The notes under the pieces: generated by a model
Databases searched by the model: none
What the model was told of the DNA's origin: nothing
Seen by the model: only the letters and a program-made list of their open reading frames with translations
Position numbers and translations under genes: made by a program
In this document: positions 1-7,716 of the stretch, piece after piece
How the letters are laid out: each line of letters opens with the position of its first letter
Numbering within the stretch: position 1 is the stretch's first letter
From: DATJKD01 sp963728295
GTDB lineage: Bacteria > Pseudomonadota > Gammaproteobacteria > Steroidobacterales > Steroidobacteraceae
Length of the DNA stretch: 64,000 bases
Reading direction: 5' to 3'
Assembly: GCA_963728295.1 (NCBI GenBank)
Contig: CAVSKB010000019.1
Location: 186,001-250,000 of the forward strand

Positions 1-137
1 AGAAACGGGTTGTGCTCGCCCTGCTCGAGGACGAGCTCGCTGCCGAAGCTTTCGGCCAGCCGCCGCGCGAGGCTGGTCTTGCCCACGCCGATCGGACCTT
101 CCACCACGATGTAGCGGTGCTGCGGAACGCGGAACAT
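1..137 (-). CDS. Deoxynucleoside kinase, N-terminal part (cut by window edge)
   Basis: Only the first 45 codons are present; the gene runs off position 1. After ATG at 137 the reading is a beta strand (YIVVEG) followed by the P-loop GPIGVGKTSLARRLAE, which binds the ATP phosphates. This is the opening of the deoxyadenosine/deoxyguanosine kinase family, which phosphorylates deoxynucleosides for salvage in the cytoplasm. Its place just downstream of folK and pcnB on the same strand matches a common gammaproteobacterial cluster that continues into pantothenate genes. The exact nucleoside specificity cannot be judged from this fragment. Confidence 0.8.
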   Translation of the reverse strand, partial: MFRVPQHRYIVVEGPIGVGKTSLARRLAESFGSELVLEQGEHNPF

Positions 138-161
138 CGACCTGTTTCGACCGGCGTCGGC

Positions 162-682
162 TCATGCGTGCAGCACCGCGACCGGCGACGCGTCGATCGC
201 CGCCAGCAGGTCGCGGACCAGGCCAAGCCCGGGCACCCGCAGGTCGGGGGCGATGTCCGCGAGCGGCGCGAGCACGAAGGCGCGCTCGACGAGCCCGGGG
301 TGGGGGATGGTAAGGCCGGGCTCGTCGATACGGGCGGTGCCGTAAACCAGCAGATCGAGATCGATGCGCCGCGGACCCCACCGCTCGGCCGGACGGGTGC
401 GACCCAGCCGCGTTTCGGTCGCCTGCAGCGCTGCAAGCAGTTCACGGGCCGGGAGGCAGCGTCAAGAGCCCCGCCGCCGCATTGACGAAATCCGGCTGTA
501 CCACCGGTCCGAACGGTTGTCGTGCGGTATCGCCGCGATCGGAGCACGACGCGTGTATCCGTCACCTGCGCGAGCGCCTCGTATGCGCGCACGATCTGCA
601 GCGGCGGCTCATCGAGATTGCTGCCCAATCCGACGTATGCCGGTATCCAGCGCTCCGGGCTCACGGACCTGCCGCGGCTCAC
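162..682 (-). CDS. folK: HPPK, 6-hydroxymethyl-7,8-dihydropterin pyrophosphokinase (two frameshifts)
   Basis: Transfers pyrophosphate from ATP to 6-hydroxymethyl-dihydropterin in folate synthesis. Reading in three successive frames recovers the family: AYVGLGSNLDEP near the start, FGPVVQPDFVNA in the middle, and RWGPRRIDLDLL followed by PHPGLVERAFVLAPL at the end. A GTG start at 682 overlaps the pcnB stop (GTGA); a second in-frame GTG lies at 664. Frame changes are needed near 526 and 460, each consistent with one extra base. Length after correction is about 173 residues, normal for HPPK. The gene is probably intact in the organism and translationally coupled to pcnB. Confidence 0.82.
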
Positions 683-1985
683 GCCGCGGGCCGTCTGCGG
701 CGCCGCGAACGGCGCCGGTGCCGGGCCGGCACCGGGTCGGCGGGCTGCCGCTCGACCTCGGCGATCCGCTCATCAGCGGACATGTCCTGGATGCGCGTCC
801 ACCACTCGGCAAGCGCGGGATCGATCTCGCCCGCCGCGGCACGCAGACAGAGAAAATCGTATGCCGCGCGGAATCGTGGATGATCGAGCAGTCGCAGCGC
901 GCGACGGCCGGCGCGACGCTCGAAGCGCGACTGCAGCGCGACGAGCTCGCGCATCGGCAGCGAGAAGCGTTTTGGAATTGCGAGCCGCCGCACCTGTCGC
1001 GCGAGCACCGCGTCGCAGGCCGCCATCGCGAGCTGCGGGTCGGACGGAAGCGGGCCGTCCACGGCGCCCGCTTCGCGCAGGATCGCGGGCCAGAGCAGCA
1101 CCGCGAACAGAAAGCTCGGCGTCACGGTGCGGTCGGAGTTCACCCGCTCGTCGGTGCCCTCGACGCCGAGCCGCAGCAGGCGCGACCCCGCGGACTGCGG
1201 TTGCTCGCGCAGCGCCACGTCGACGTCGGGCATCAGGTGCTCGAGCAGATCGAGCCGGAACAGCAGCTCGAAGGACGGCATCCCGCGACCGGCCAGCATG
1301 AGTTTCATCGTCTCGTCGAACAGGCGCGCCGGCGGCACGCTGTCGAGCATGTACGAAAGACTGTAGATCGGCGCTTCGCTGTCGGGATGGAGCGTGAAGG
1401 CGAGCTTGCCGCAAAGCGAGCCGCGCGGAGCATGCGCACCGGGTCCTCGCGGTAGCGTGTCTCGGGATCGCCGATCATCCGCAGGACGCGGTTGCGCGCA
1501 TCGGGCACGCCGCCGACGTAATCCCAGATCGAGTAGTCCTCGATGTTGTAGTAGAGGGCGTTGGCGGTGAAGTCGCGCCGCCACACGTCCTCTTCGATCG
1601 TCCCATACAGGTTGTCGCGCAGGATGCGCCCGTGCTCGTCGAGCACCCGGTGCCCGGCCTCGTCGACCCCGTGATCCTCGTCGATCTCGGTGTGCGCGGC
1701 GCGAAAAGTCGCGACCTCGACAATCTCCTGGCCGAAGCGCACATGGGCGAGATGAAAGCGGCGGCCGATGAGCCTGGAATTGCGGAACAGCCGCCGAACC
1801 TGCTCCGGGTGCGCATCGGTGGCGACGTCGAAATCCTTCGGCTCGATGCCGAGCAGCAGATCGCGCACCGCGCCACCGACGAGAAACCCCTGGTGCCCCG
1901 CATCCTTGAGCCGATAGAGCACCTTGAGCGCGTACGGCGAAATGTTGGCCCGCGAGATCGGATGCTCGGCCCGCGGGACGATCAC
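679..1985 (-). CDS. pcnB: Poly(A) polymerase I (one frameshift)
   Basis: Adds 3' poly(A) tails to RNA, promoting decay. The N-terminal nucleotidyltransferase domain is clear: FLVGGAVRDLLLG, KDFDVATDA with the metal-binding DxD, RNSRLIGRRFHLAHV, and RRDFTANALYY. The RNA-binding part follows (IGDPETRYREDPVRMLRA, then PPARLFDETMKLMLAGRG), ending in an arginine-rich tail typical of PcnB. The two halves lie in different frames joined near 1411, where RFAA must connect to KLAFTL; this looks like one missing base, the opposite of most shifts in the window. GTG at 1985 (VIVPRAEHPIS) is preferred by similarity to the processed enterobacterial enzyme. Confidence 0.86.
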
Positions 1986-2047
1986 GGGCGCGGCATGTCC
2001 GGCAGCTTTCGGACGGTCATCTGGACTCAAGGTACTTAGTCTTCCGC

Positions 2048-2075
2048 TGGACCAGGACAAACGGCTGCGTATAAT
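2048..2075 (+). promoter_or_regulatory. Sigma-70 promoter of the tRNA-Glu gene
   Basis: A consensus -10 box TATAAT lies at 2070-2075, with TGGACC (4 of 6 matches to the -35 consensus) at 2048-2053 and a 16-bp spacer. The -10 box is followed by a GC-rich discriminator (GCGCCCCC), the pattern usually seen at stable-RNA promoters under stringent control. Transcription would begin near 2082 and give a leader of about 38 nt before the tRNA. Confidence 0.72.
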
Positions 2076-2119
2076 ACGCGCCCCCGCTCGGACCCGCAGA
2101 GCCGGCCCGACCGCCGCGA

Positions 2120-2195
2120 GCTCCCTTCGTCTAGAGGCCCAGGACATAGCCCTCTCAAGGCTGTAACACGGGTTCGAATCCCGTAGGGAGCGCCA
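2120..2195 (+). tRNA. tRNA-Glu (anticodon CTC)
   Basis: A full cloverleaf can be drawn: acceptor stem GCTCCCT pairs with AGGGAGC; the anticodon stem TAGCC/GGCTG holds the loop CTCTCAA, giving anticodon CTC for GAG codons; the T arm contains GGTTCGAATCC. Discriminator G and CCA are encoded. The body CTTCGTCTAGAGGCCCAGGA is typical of bacterial tRNA-Glu. It stands alone, convergent with pcnB on the opposite strand. This is the accessory CUC isoacceptor, so a UUC tRNA-Glu should exist elsewhere in the genome. Confidence 0.95.
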
Positions 2196-2303
2196 CTCAA
2201 TAAGGCGCGACTCGCCCCGGCACTGGCGCACACCCCGACGAGGCCGCACTCCTCCGGTCGCTTTCGCGTATTAAACTGCGCCCGGCAACAGGAACGCGTG
2301 CGC

Positions 2304-3089
2304 ATGAGCGAAGCCGAAAAGCGTGTCTCGGAACTGCTCGATCGCTGGCTCGCCAGCCTCGACCTGCACGCCCGATATCTCAAGCTCGATGACGCGGAGT
2401 ACGCCAAAGTACAGTCCTGGCCGAAGCACCAGCGTCCGAACAAGTGGATCATCGATCTTGCCCGGCAGCGAGTAGGTGAGCTGCGGTTCCACCTCAAGGA
2501 ACGCAGGGAGATCGGTGACGACGAGTTTGCGGATGCGCTGGAGTTGATGGGCTTCCTGACATCGCTCCTCGCGACCGAGCATCTCGAGCGGTTCGTGCCG
2601 CTCGCGCTGCCTCCGAAGGACGCGACCGTCCGGGAGACCACGCTCAAGCCCCAATCGGGTACCACGGCGACGATCCGCGCCCGCGGACCCGCCCCCGCCC
2701 CCGGCAAGTCCTCCGCACCACGTGCAGCGGCGCCCCGCTCCACGAGCGGACGGCCGGTTGCGGCACGACCGGCGACGCCCGCCCCGCGTCGAGCGGCCGC
2801 ATCAGCCGCAGCGCAGAAAGCCCTCCCGTCGCGCGCTGCCACACAGGTGTCGCGCCAGACCTCACCCGCGCCGCGTCCAGCGGCCCGCCCCCCGGTCAAG
2901 CTCACTGAACAGCTGACGAAGCAGATCGTTGCCGACGCCGTCCGTCTGCTCGACTGGGGCAGCGAATGGCCGGCGCTCGCGGGGCTGATCGCGCGTCTCG
3001 CAGACCGTCCCTCGGAGAAGGAAATCTGGGGCGTGCTTTCCACGCATCGGGCGACGATCGAGGCGCGCGCCAAGCCGCGTCGCGACTGA
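2304..3089 (+). CDS. Uncharacterised protein with a Pro/Ala-rich linker
   Basis: I do not recognise a named family. The first ~120 residues are charged and probably helical (MSEAEKRVSELLDRWLASLD, RHQRPNKWII-like segment, VGELRFHLKERREIGDDEF). Residues ~125-205 are a low-complexity stretch of Pro, Ala, Arg and Ser, likely disordered. The last ~55 residues are again ordered (LTEQLTKQIVADAVRLLDWG ... WGVLSTHRATIEARAKPRRD). There is no signal peptide or membrane segment, so it is probably cytoplasmic. AGGAA at 2290-2294 lies nine bases before ATG 2304; an in-frame GTG at 2298 is an alternative start. Codon use looks native. Confidence 0.7.
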   Translation: MSEAEKRVSELLDRWLASLDLHARYLKLDDAEYAKVQSWPKHQRPNKWIIDLARQRVGELRFHLKERREIGDDEFADALELMGFLTSLLATEHLERFVPLALPPKDATVRETTLKPQSGTTATIRARGPAPAPGKSSAPRAAAPRSTSGRPVAARPATPAPRRAAASAAAQKALPSRAATQVSRQTSPAPRPAARPPVKLTEQLTKQIVADAVRLLDWGSEWPALAGLIARLADRPSEKEIWGVLSTHRATIEARAKPRRD

Positions 3090-3168
3090 CGCGCCCGCAC
3101 TCTGGCGGGAGCAGTCTCCCTGCCGTATCGTCAGGCTTTCGCACCACCAATCGTAAGGAGAGCTATTC

Positions 3169-3640
3169 ATGCGACGAGGCATGGCGCTGGGGATTGCATG
3201 TACCGCGGCACTGATCGCTGCGCTCTCCGGGTCGGTGGGCGCCCAGGGGCAGCCCATTCGCGGCGGAGAAGTATTTGAAATACCGCAAGGGGGTCTACCA
3301 GGTGATCGCCTGGAACATCGCGCCGCTGTCCGCGATGGCGCAGGACAAGCAACCCTACGATGCGACCGTGTTCGCCGAGCGTGCGGAGCGCGTGTCGCTC
3401 ATGACGCCCATGCTGGCGGAGTCCTATGCGCCTGAATCGCGCCACGCCGAGGGATCGAAGCTCAAGCCCGAAATGTGGAGCAACCGCGAGGACTTCGACG
3501 AGAAGCTGCGCACGCTGGTCGCGCGCAGCGAAACGCTCGCAAAGACCGCCGCCGGCGGCGACGCCGCCGCGAGCAAGGCCGCCTTCTTCGACATGGCGCA
3601 GGCCTGCAAGGCCTGTCACGACAAGTACCGCGCCGAGTGA
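3169..3640 (+). CDS. Cytochrome c' / c556-type periplasmic cytochrome (one frameshift)
   Basis: The start encodes a signal peptide (GMALGIACTAALIAALSG, cleavage near VGAQG). A four-helix cytochrome c' domain follows in another frame: AEKYLKYRKGVYQVIAWN, then MWSNREDFDEKL, ending with the heme attachment motif CKACH close to the C-terminus, where this family carries it. Frames join near 3264 by removal of one base. The mature protein would be about 130 residues and periplasmic, acting in electron transfer or in binding small ligands such as NO. It converges on a cytochrome b561 gene seven bases away, a plausible partner. Confidence 0.84.
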
Positions 3641-3646
3641 GAGGCC

Positions 3647-4327
3647 TCAGAACAGCGCCGGGACCGCGTCCGGCGCGAGCCTGAGCAGGAGCGTGAGCAG
3701 CGCCCCTAGCACGAGCACGATGAGAAGCGCACGCATCAGCAGCGAATCGACGATCGTCGTGCCGTCAGCGGAACTGGCGTCCCCCGGATCGCCGGTGATA
3801 ATGCCGCGGACGATTCGCTGACGACGTACGAAGGTGTACCAGGCGACCGCGGCGAGATGCAGGCCGATCAGCACGAGGAGCACGGTTTCGTTGAGGCGAT
3901 GAAACCGGCTCACGCGGTTGCTCAGCTCGTGCGACACCCAGCCGTAGAGCGGTCCCGCGCTCGCAATCTCGTCGTTTGCAAAGAGGCCGGTGACCGCCTG
4001 CGCCAGGATCAGCACGAGCATCGCTATCACGTTCAGGGCACCGAGCGGGTTGTGCCCCGGGGTCTGCGGCGACCCCGCGCGGAGCCAGGCTGCGATCGCG
4101 CGCGGGCCGCGTACGAACGCGGCGAATCGCGCCGGCCGTGTGCCGGCGAAGCCCCAGACGAGGCGGAAGGCGACGATCACGAGTACACCGTAGCCGCAGC
4201 GGCGATGCCAGTCGAACCAGGCCGGTCCGGCGTAGTGAGTGAGAAACGACCCGGCGATGCCGAGCACGAGCAGCCAGTGCGCGAGCCGCACTGGAAGGTC
4301 CCACACCAGGCCTCGTTTGTGTCTCAA
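3647..4327 (-). CDS. Cytochrome b561-type membrane diheme protein
   Basis: The protein starts VWDLPVRLAHWLLVLGI, the usual opening of bacterial di-heme cytochrome b561, with histidines in membrane helices (LAHWLL, LTHYAG, WHRRCGYG, FHRLNETVLLVLIGLHLAAV) positioned as heme ligands. Four helices are evident, followed by an extra C-terminal hydrophobic helix (LLMRALLIVLVLGALLTLLL). It probably passes electrons between quinol and a periplasmic acceptor, perhaps the adjacent cytochrome c'. The start is uncertain: TTG 4327 or the GTG shortly after fits the family, while ATG 4369 would overlap the divergent RDD gene. Confidence 0.8.
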   Translation of the reverse strand: MRHKRGLVWDLPVRLAHWLLVLGIAGSFLTHYAGPAWFDWHRRCGYGVLVIVAFRLVWGFAGTRPARFAAFVRGPRAIAAWLRAGSPQTPGHNPLGALNVIAMLVLILAQAVTGLFANDEIASAGPLYGWVSHELSNRVSRFHRLNETVLLVLIGLHLAAVAWYTFVRRQRIVRGIITGDPGDASSADGTTIVDSLLMRALLIVLVLGALLTLLLRLAPDAVPALF

Positions 4328-4367
4328 GGGCGGTTCCGCAGCTGAGCGCCGAGCTATCCTGACACAC

Positions 4368-4790
4368 ATGCCTGCCGGACTTCCGCGACGCCTGAGTGCG
4401 ATGCTGTACGACGCCTTGCTCGTGCTCGCGTTGTGGATGGCGACCACCGCGCTCTTCCTGCCATTCACCGGCGGCGAGGCGCTCATCGCGAAGGAGTCGC
4501 CTCTGCTTTCGCTCGTCTACCGGGCTGCACTGATCGCCGTGCTGGTCGGGTTCTACGGGGTCAGCTGGACCTCGCGAGGCCAGACGCTCGGCATGGCGGC
4601 GTGGCGGCTGCGCGTCGAACGCGAGGACGGGCGTCTGCTCACGTGGCCGGATGTGCTGCGGCGCCTGGCTGCGGCGCTGCTGTCGTGGCTGGTCCTGGGA
4701 CTCGGCTGGCTCGGCGCGCTTGTCGATGCGCGACGGCGCACCTGGCACGACCGGCTGACGCACACCCGCGTAGTCGTGCTGCCGCGATAG
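4368..4790 (+). CDS. RDD family membrane protein
   Basis: About 140 residues with the RDD arrangement: PRRLSAMLYDALLVLALWM starts the first membrane segment, a second segment follows (YRAALIAVLVGFYGVSW), then the loop GQTLGMAAWRLRVEREDGR, and a third segment SWLVLGLGWLGALVDARRRTWHDRL ends in the conserved charged tail. RDD proteins are inner-membrane proteins of mostly unknown function; some have been linked to ion exchange. The gene is divergent from cytochrome b561, and an intergenic repeat element follows it directly. Confidence 0.85.
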   Translation: MPAGLPRRLSAMLYDALLVLALWMATTALFLPFTGGEALIAKESPLLSLVYRAALIAVLVGFYGVSWTSRGQTLGMAAWRLRVEREDGRLLTWPDVLRRLAAALLSWLVLGLGWLGALVDARRRTWHDRLTHTRVVVLPR

Positions 4791-5381
4791 CCTGACTCGC
4801 CGCCAGCACGCGGTGGTGGCTGCTCGCCGGCGTGCGGCTGCGGTGGCTGCTCGCCGACGCGGCCCGGTGGCTCCTCGCCGACACGCGGCCGCGGTGTATC
4901 CCCAGCCGCTTACCACGATTCAGGATCGTTGCAGCGCTGAAGGTGGGTGCCCCGCACGTGCTGTCGGCGAACGCCGCACCGTCCGCGGTATCGCGGAATC
5001 GTCGAGGCCGTCCTTCGCGAAGAGTGCCCGCGACATCCAACTGTGGGGACGGAAGCCTGCTTCGCGGCTGGGATACCACCGCATCCACGCGCCGGCTCGC
5101 GACGCCACCGTGGCATCGGCGAGCCGGCGTTTGGACCGGGTGTCTCGTGGGCCGCGAGCACGCTCGAGCTGCCGCCGATAGACGTCGCGGGCACTCCGAA
5201 GTCATGACTCCGCGACGATTCCGCGATACCACCGACGCTGCGGTGTGCTCCGACAACATGTGCGGGGCACCCTTCGGGAGCCCTGTAACGTTCCTCGATC
5301 GTGGTGACCGGCCCGCGAGATGCCCGGGCCGAGCGCCGGCGAGCAGCCACACGGGCCGAGCGTCGGCGAGCTTCGTCCCGG
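4791..5381. repeat. Nested inverted intergenic repeat, copy 1
   Basis: No gene in this gap. Two arms of about 122 bp, at 4912-5034 and 5184-5305, are imperfect reverse complements. Both carry GTGCCCCGCAC, TATCGCGGAATCGTCG and GTGCCCGCGAC in the same order when one is flipped. Between them is a hairpin with an 11-bp stem, CGCCGGCTCGC (5090-5100) and GCGAGCCGGCG (5119-5129). Each arm is bounded by its own inverted boxes: GGTGTATCCCCAGCCGC (4893-4909) with GCGGCTGGGATACCACC (5064-5080), and GGGTGTCTCGTGGGCC (5138-5153) with GGCCCGCGAGATGCCC (5310-5325). It lies between the convergent RDD and lptG genes. Short ORFs on both strands look like by-products of composition and symmetry. Confidence 0.9.
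4815..4892. repeat. Degenerate tandem units flanking copy 1
   Basis: Three GC-rich units of 24-27 bp begin at 4815, 4842 and 4866, each starting GGTGGCT and containing CTCGCCG; the series runs into the box GGTGTATC at 4893. Similar units occur at the outer edges of the other two copies (for example near 25558-25615, and as the complement GGCGAGCAGCCAC at 33150-33225). They therefore look like part of the element, not a chance local repeat. Confidence 0.75.
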
Positions 5382-6449
5382 CTAGCGCGAGCGAGCGAGC
5401 ATCAGGACGGTGAGCACGGCAAGCGCGATGGTCGGGGCCCAGCCCACCACCCAGGGGGGCAGGTCGAACAGCTGTCCGCTGCTTTCGATGGTACGGCTCA
5501 TGAGCACGTAGCCCGCGCCGATCAGGATGCCGATCACGATACGCGCGCCCTGCCCCGAGCTGCGTACCGGTCCGAGCGCGAACGGCAGCGCGAGCATGAC
5601 GACCAGCAGCATTGCCGCCATCCGCGCGATGCGCGACCAGAGCGCCGTCTCGAAGCCACGAGTGTCGAGATCGTTCGCGCGAAGATGCCTGACGTAGGCG
5701 ACGATGTCCTGCAGCGCCATCGAGTGCGGCTCGACCACCGCAAGTCCGAGGAAGTCGGCCGACAGCGACGATCGCACCTCCTTGACCGCGCTGCGCTCGA
5801 TCTCGGTGCCGTTTCCGACGAAGCGCGTCGCCGCGTAGTTCTCGAGTTGCCAGCGATTCGCGGCGTCGAGGCTCGCTGATTCGGCCCTCCCGATGCTGAG
5901 CAGGCGTCGCTGCGGATCGAACTGGAAGAGCAGCACGCCGCCGTAACGAGTGCTCGCCGACTGCTGCTCGACGCTGATGATCGTGTTGCCATCGCGCGCC
6001 CAGGTGCCACGGTCGCCGGCGAAGCTGAACTCGCTGAACTTGCTGAACACCTTGAGCTGCATAGCGTATTTCTGAAGCGGCGGCGCGATGAATTCGCCGA
6101 TCAGGAACATCAGCGAGGCAAGCAGCAGACCCGCAATGCCGAGCCAGGCGCAGAAGCGCGCGGTGGTCACGCCCGAGGCGCGCATCACGACGAGCTCGCT
6201 GCCGCGCGCCAGATTCCCGAGCCCGAGCAGCGCGCCGATCAACGCCCCGACCGGCAGCAGGTCGAACATGTAGGTCGGCAGATTGAGGGAGACGAACCGC
6301 GCCGCCTCGATCACCGTGTAACCGCCGGTACCGATATCGTCCTGCTGGTCGATGAACAGGAACAAGGCGCCGAGAGCGAGCAGCATCAGCATCACGAGCG
6401 CCGTGTAGCCGAGCACGGTGCGTATGATGTAGTTGCCGAGCGTCGACAT
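5382..6449 (-). CDS. lptG: LPS export ABC transporter permease LptG
   Basis: Inner-membrane subunit of LptB2FG, which extracts lipopolysaccharide from the inner membrane and drives it across the periplasmic bridge. The 355-residue protein has the family layout: an N-terminal helix (NYIIRTVLGYTALVMLMLLA), three more helices with LPTYMFDLLPVGALIGALLG, a periplasmic beta-jellyroll domain (residues ~130-260), and two C-terminal helices ending in VVGWAPTIALAVLTVLMLA. ATG 6449 starts eight bases after lptF, so the two are an operon. It is convergent with the RDD gene across repeat copy 1. Confidence 0.95.
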   Translation of the reverse strand: MSTLGNYIIRTVLGYTALVMLMLLALGALFLFIDQQDDIGTGGYTVIEAARFVSLNLPTYMFDLLPVGALIGALLGLGNLARGSELVVMRASGVTTARFCAWLGIAGLLLASLMFLIGEFIAPPLQKYAMQLKVFSKFSEFSFAGDRGTWARDGNTIISVEQQSASTRYGGVLLFQFDPQRRLLSIGRAESASLDAANRWQLENYAATRFVGNGTEIERSAVKEVRSSLSADFLGLAVVEPHSMALQDIVAYVRHLRANDLDTRGFETALWSRIARMAAMLLVVMLALPFALGPVRSSGQGARIVIGILIGAGYVLMSRTIESSGQLFDLPPWVVGWAPTIALAVLTVLMLARSR

Positions 6450-6457
6450 TGAGACTC

Positions 6458-7597
6458 TCAGGCGGCCGCGGCGCGCTCGCGCCGACGCCACCAGCCGGGA
6501 TGCTCCTCGGCCCAGAGCATGGCGGCCGTGAGGCCGAGCGGCAGCAGGTGCACCCACCACAATCCGAGCGCGCCTGCCGCAGAATCCTTTTCCATCCAGA
6601 CGCGCACTGCCGCGAGCAGGTTCGAATACAGAAAGTAGGCGAGAATCGCGAACCCGATGCGCGCGAAGCGTCCCTGCCGCGGGCGCAGCTTTGCGAGCGG
6701 AACCGCTAACATCATCAGCACGAGCGCCATGACGGGCACCGCACCACGCCAGGCGAGCTCCGCGCGTGCCGGTCCCTCGTCCGAGTCGAGCAGTGCCGCG
6801 GTGCGCTTGAGCTCGTAACGCTCCTTCTGAGCCTTGTACTCCGGAAGCCGTACCGGGATTCCATGCTCTCGGAATTCGACCACTCGCCACTCGGGCGAGC
6901 CGGGAACGCCCTCGTAGCGCCGACCGTCGTACAGCACGAACTCCTGCTCCGTCAGCCCGGCACCGCGCTGTTCGGCGCGTTCGGCCACCGCCAGCTCGAT
7001 CCGGTCCTCGGCGCGCCGCTGGACGAACACGCCGTACAGCTTCCCGGCCCGATCGACCCGCTCCGCGTAGAAGACCGCATCTCCACCTGCGAAGCTGCGG
7101 AAACGGCCGGGCTCCAGCGCCCCGAACTGCGCCACCCGCAGCGCTGCGATCCGGATCTGCTGCGCGCGTGCGCCGGCTGCGGGCACGACGCGGAAGGACA
7201 GCAGGGCCAGAACCGCGGCGACCATCACCGCCAGCAATACGACCGGGCGGTAGATCGCGAGCGGGCCGATGCCGCAGGCGCCGACCGCCGTCATCTCGCT
7301 CTCGTGATACAACCGGCCCAGCGCCAGGACGATCCCGAGAAACAGGCCCACCGGAAGCAGGATGGTCAGCTGCTGCAGCGTCGTCAGCCCGACCAGCGCG
7401 AGCACGATGCGGCCGGAAAGCTCGGCCTGCGCCGCCTGGCCGAGGATCCGCGCCAACTGGTTGGACAGCAGGATCACAAGCAGCACGCCCGTGACGGCGG
7501 TGAAGGTGACCGCGGCCTCGCGCAGCAGGTAGCGATCAAGCCGTGTCAGCACGGGTCGCGGCTCCGGATGGGAAACGGTAGACTTCGCCGTCTGCAT
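6458..7597 (-). CDS. lptF: LPS export ABC transporter permease LptF
   Basis: Partner of LptG in the LptB2FG lipopolysaccharide exporter. The 379 residues begin with a short cytoplasmic tail, then DRYLLREAAVTFTAVTGVLL and further helices including LTILLPVGLFLGIVLALGRL, a periplasmic domain (residues ~130-270), and C-terminal helices. The segment PLAKLRPRQGRFARIGFAIL, with its proline and arginine pattern, is characteristic of LptF. ATG 7597 faces pepA across a 119-bp divergent spacer that must hold promoters for both directions, the common gammaproteobacterial arrangement. Confidence 0.95.
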   Translation of the reverse strand: MQTAKSTVSHPEPRPVLTRLDRYLLREAAVTFTAVTGVLLVILLSNQLARILGQAAQAELSGRIVLALVGLTTLQQLTILLPVGLFLGIVLALGRLYHESEMTAVGACGIGPLAIYRPVVLLAVMVAAVLALLSFRVVPAAGARAQQIRIAALRVAQFGALEPGRFRSFAGGDAVFYAERVDRAGKLYGVFVQRRAEDRIELAVAERAEQRGAGLTEQEFVLYDGRRYEGVPGSPEWRVVEFREHGIPVRLPEYKAQKERYELKRTAALLDSDEGPARAELAWRGAVPVMALVLMMLAVPLAKLRPRQGRFARIGFAILAYFLYSNLLAAVRVWMEKDSAAGALGLWWVHLLPLGLTAAMLWAEEHPGWWRRRERAAAA

Positions 7598-7716
7598 GCG
7601 GCCCGATCAGCAACCCGGAGCCGCTTCGCAACCCAAGTGTAGCGGGCACGGCGGCGGGCAAACAGCCGCGCAATCCGCCGGGGACGAATAACAACTCGCT
7701 GGAGCAGGTAGGGCAG

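Noticed and set aside
2190..2208. GCGCC/GGCGC after the tRNA as a terminator.
   Set aside because: A five-base stem with a nine-base loop and no T tract is too weak to call.
4791..5381. The elements as CRISPR arrays or integron attC clusters.
   Set aside because: There are no regular short repeats with unique spacers, no cas or integrase genes nearby, and the arms are long inverted copies, not direct repeats.
4832..5413. A 193-codon open frame, and others on both strands, across the repeat element.
   Set aside because: They lie in the inverted arms, have no ribosome site or family likeness, and similar frames appear in several frames of each copy. High GC makes stop codons rare, so these are by-products.
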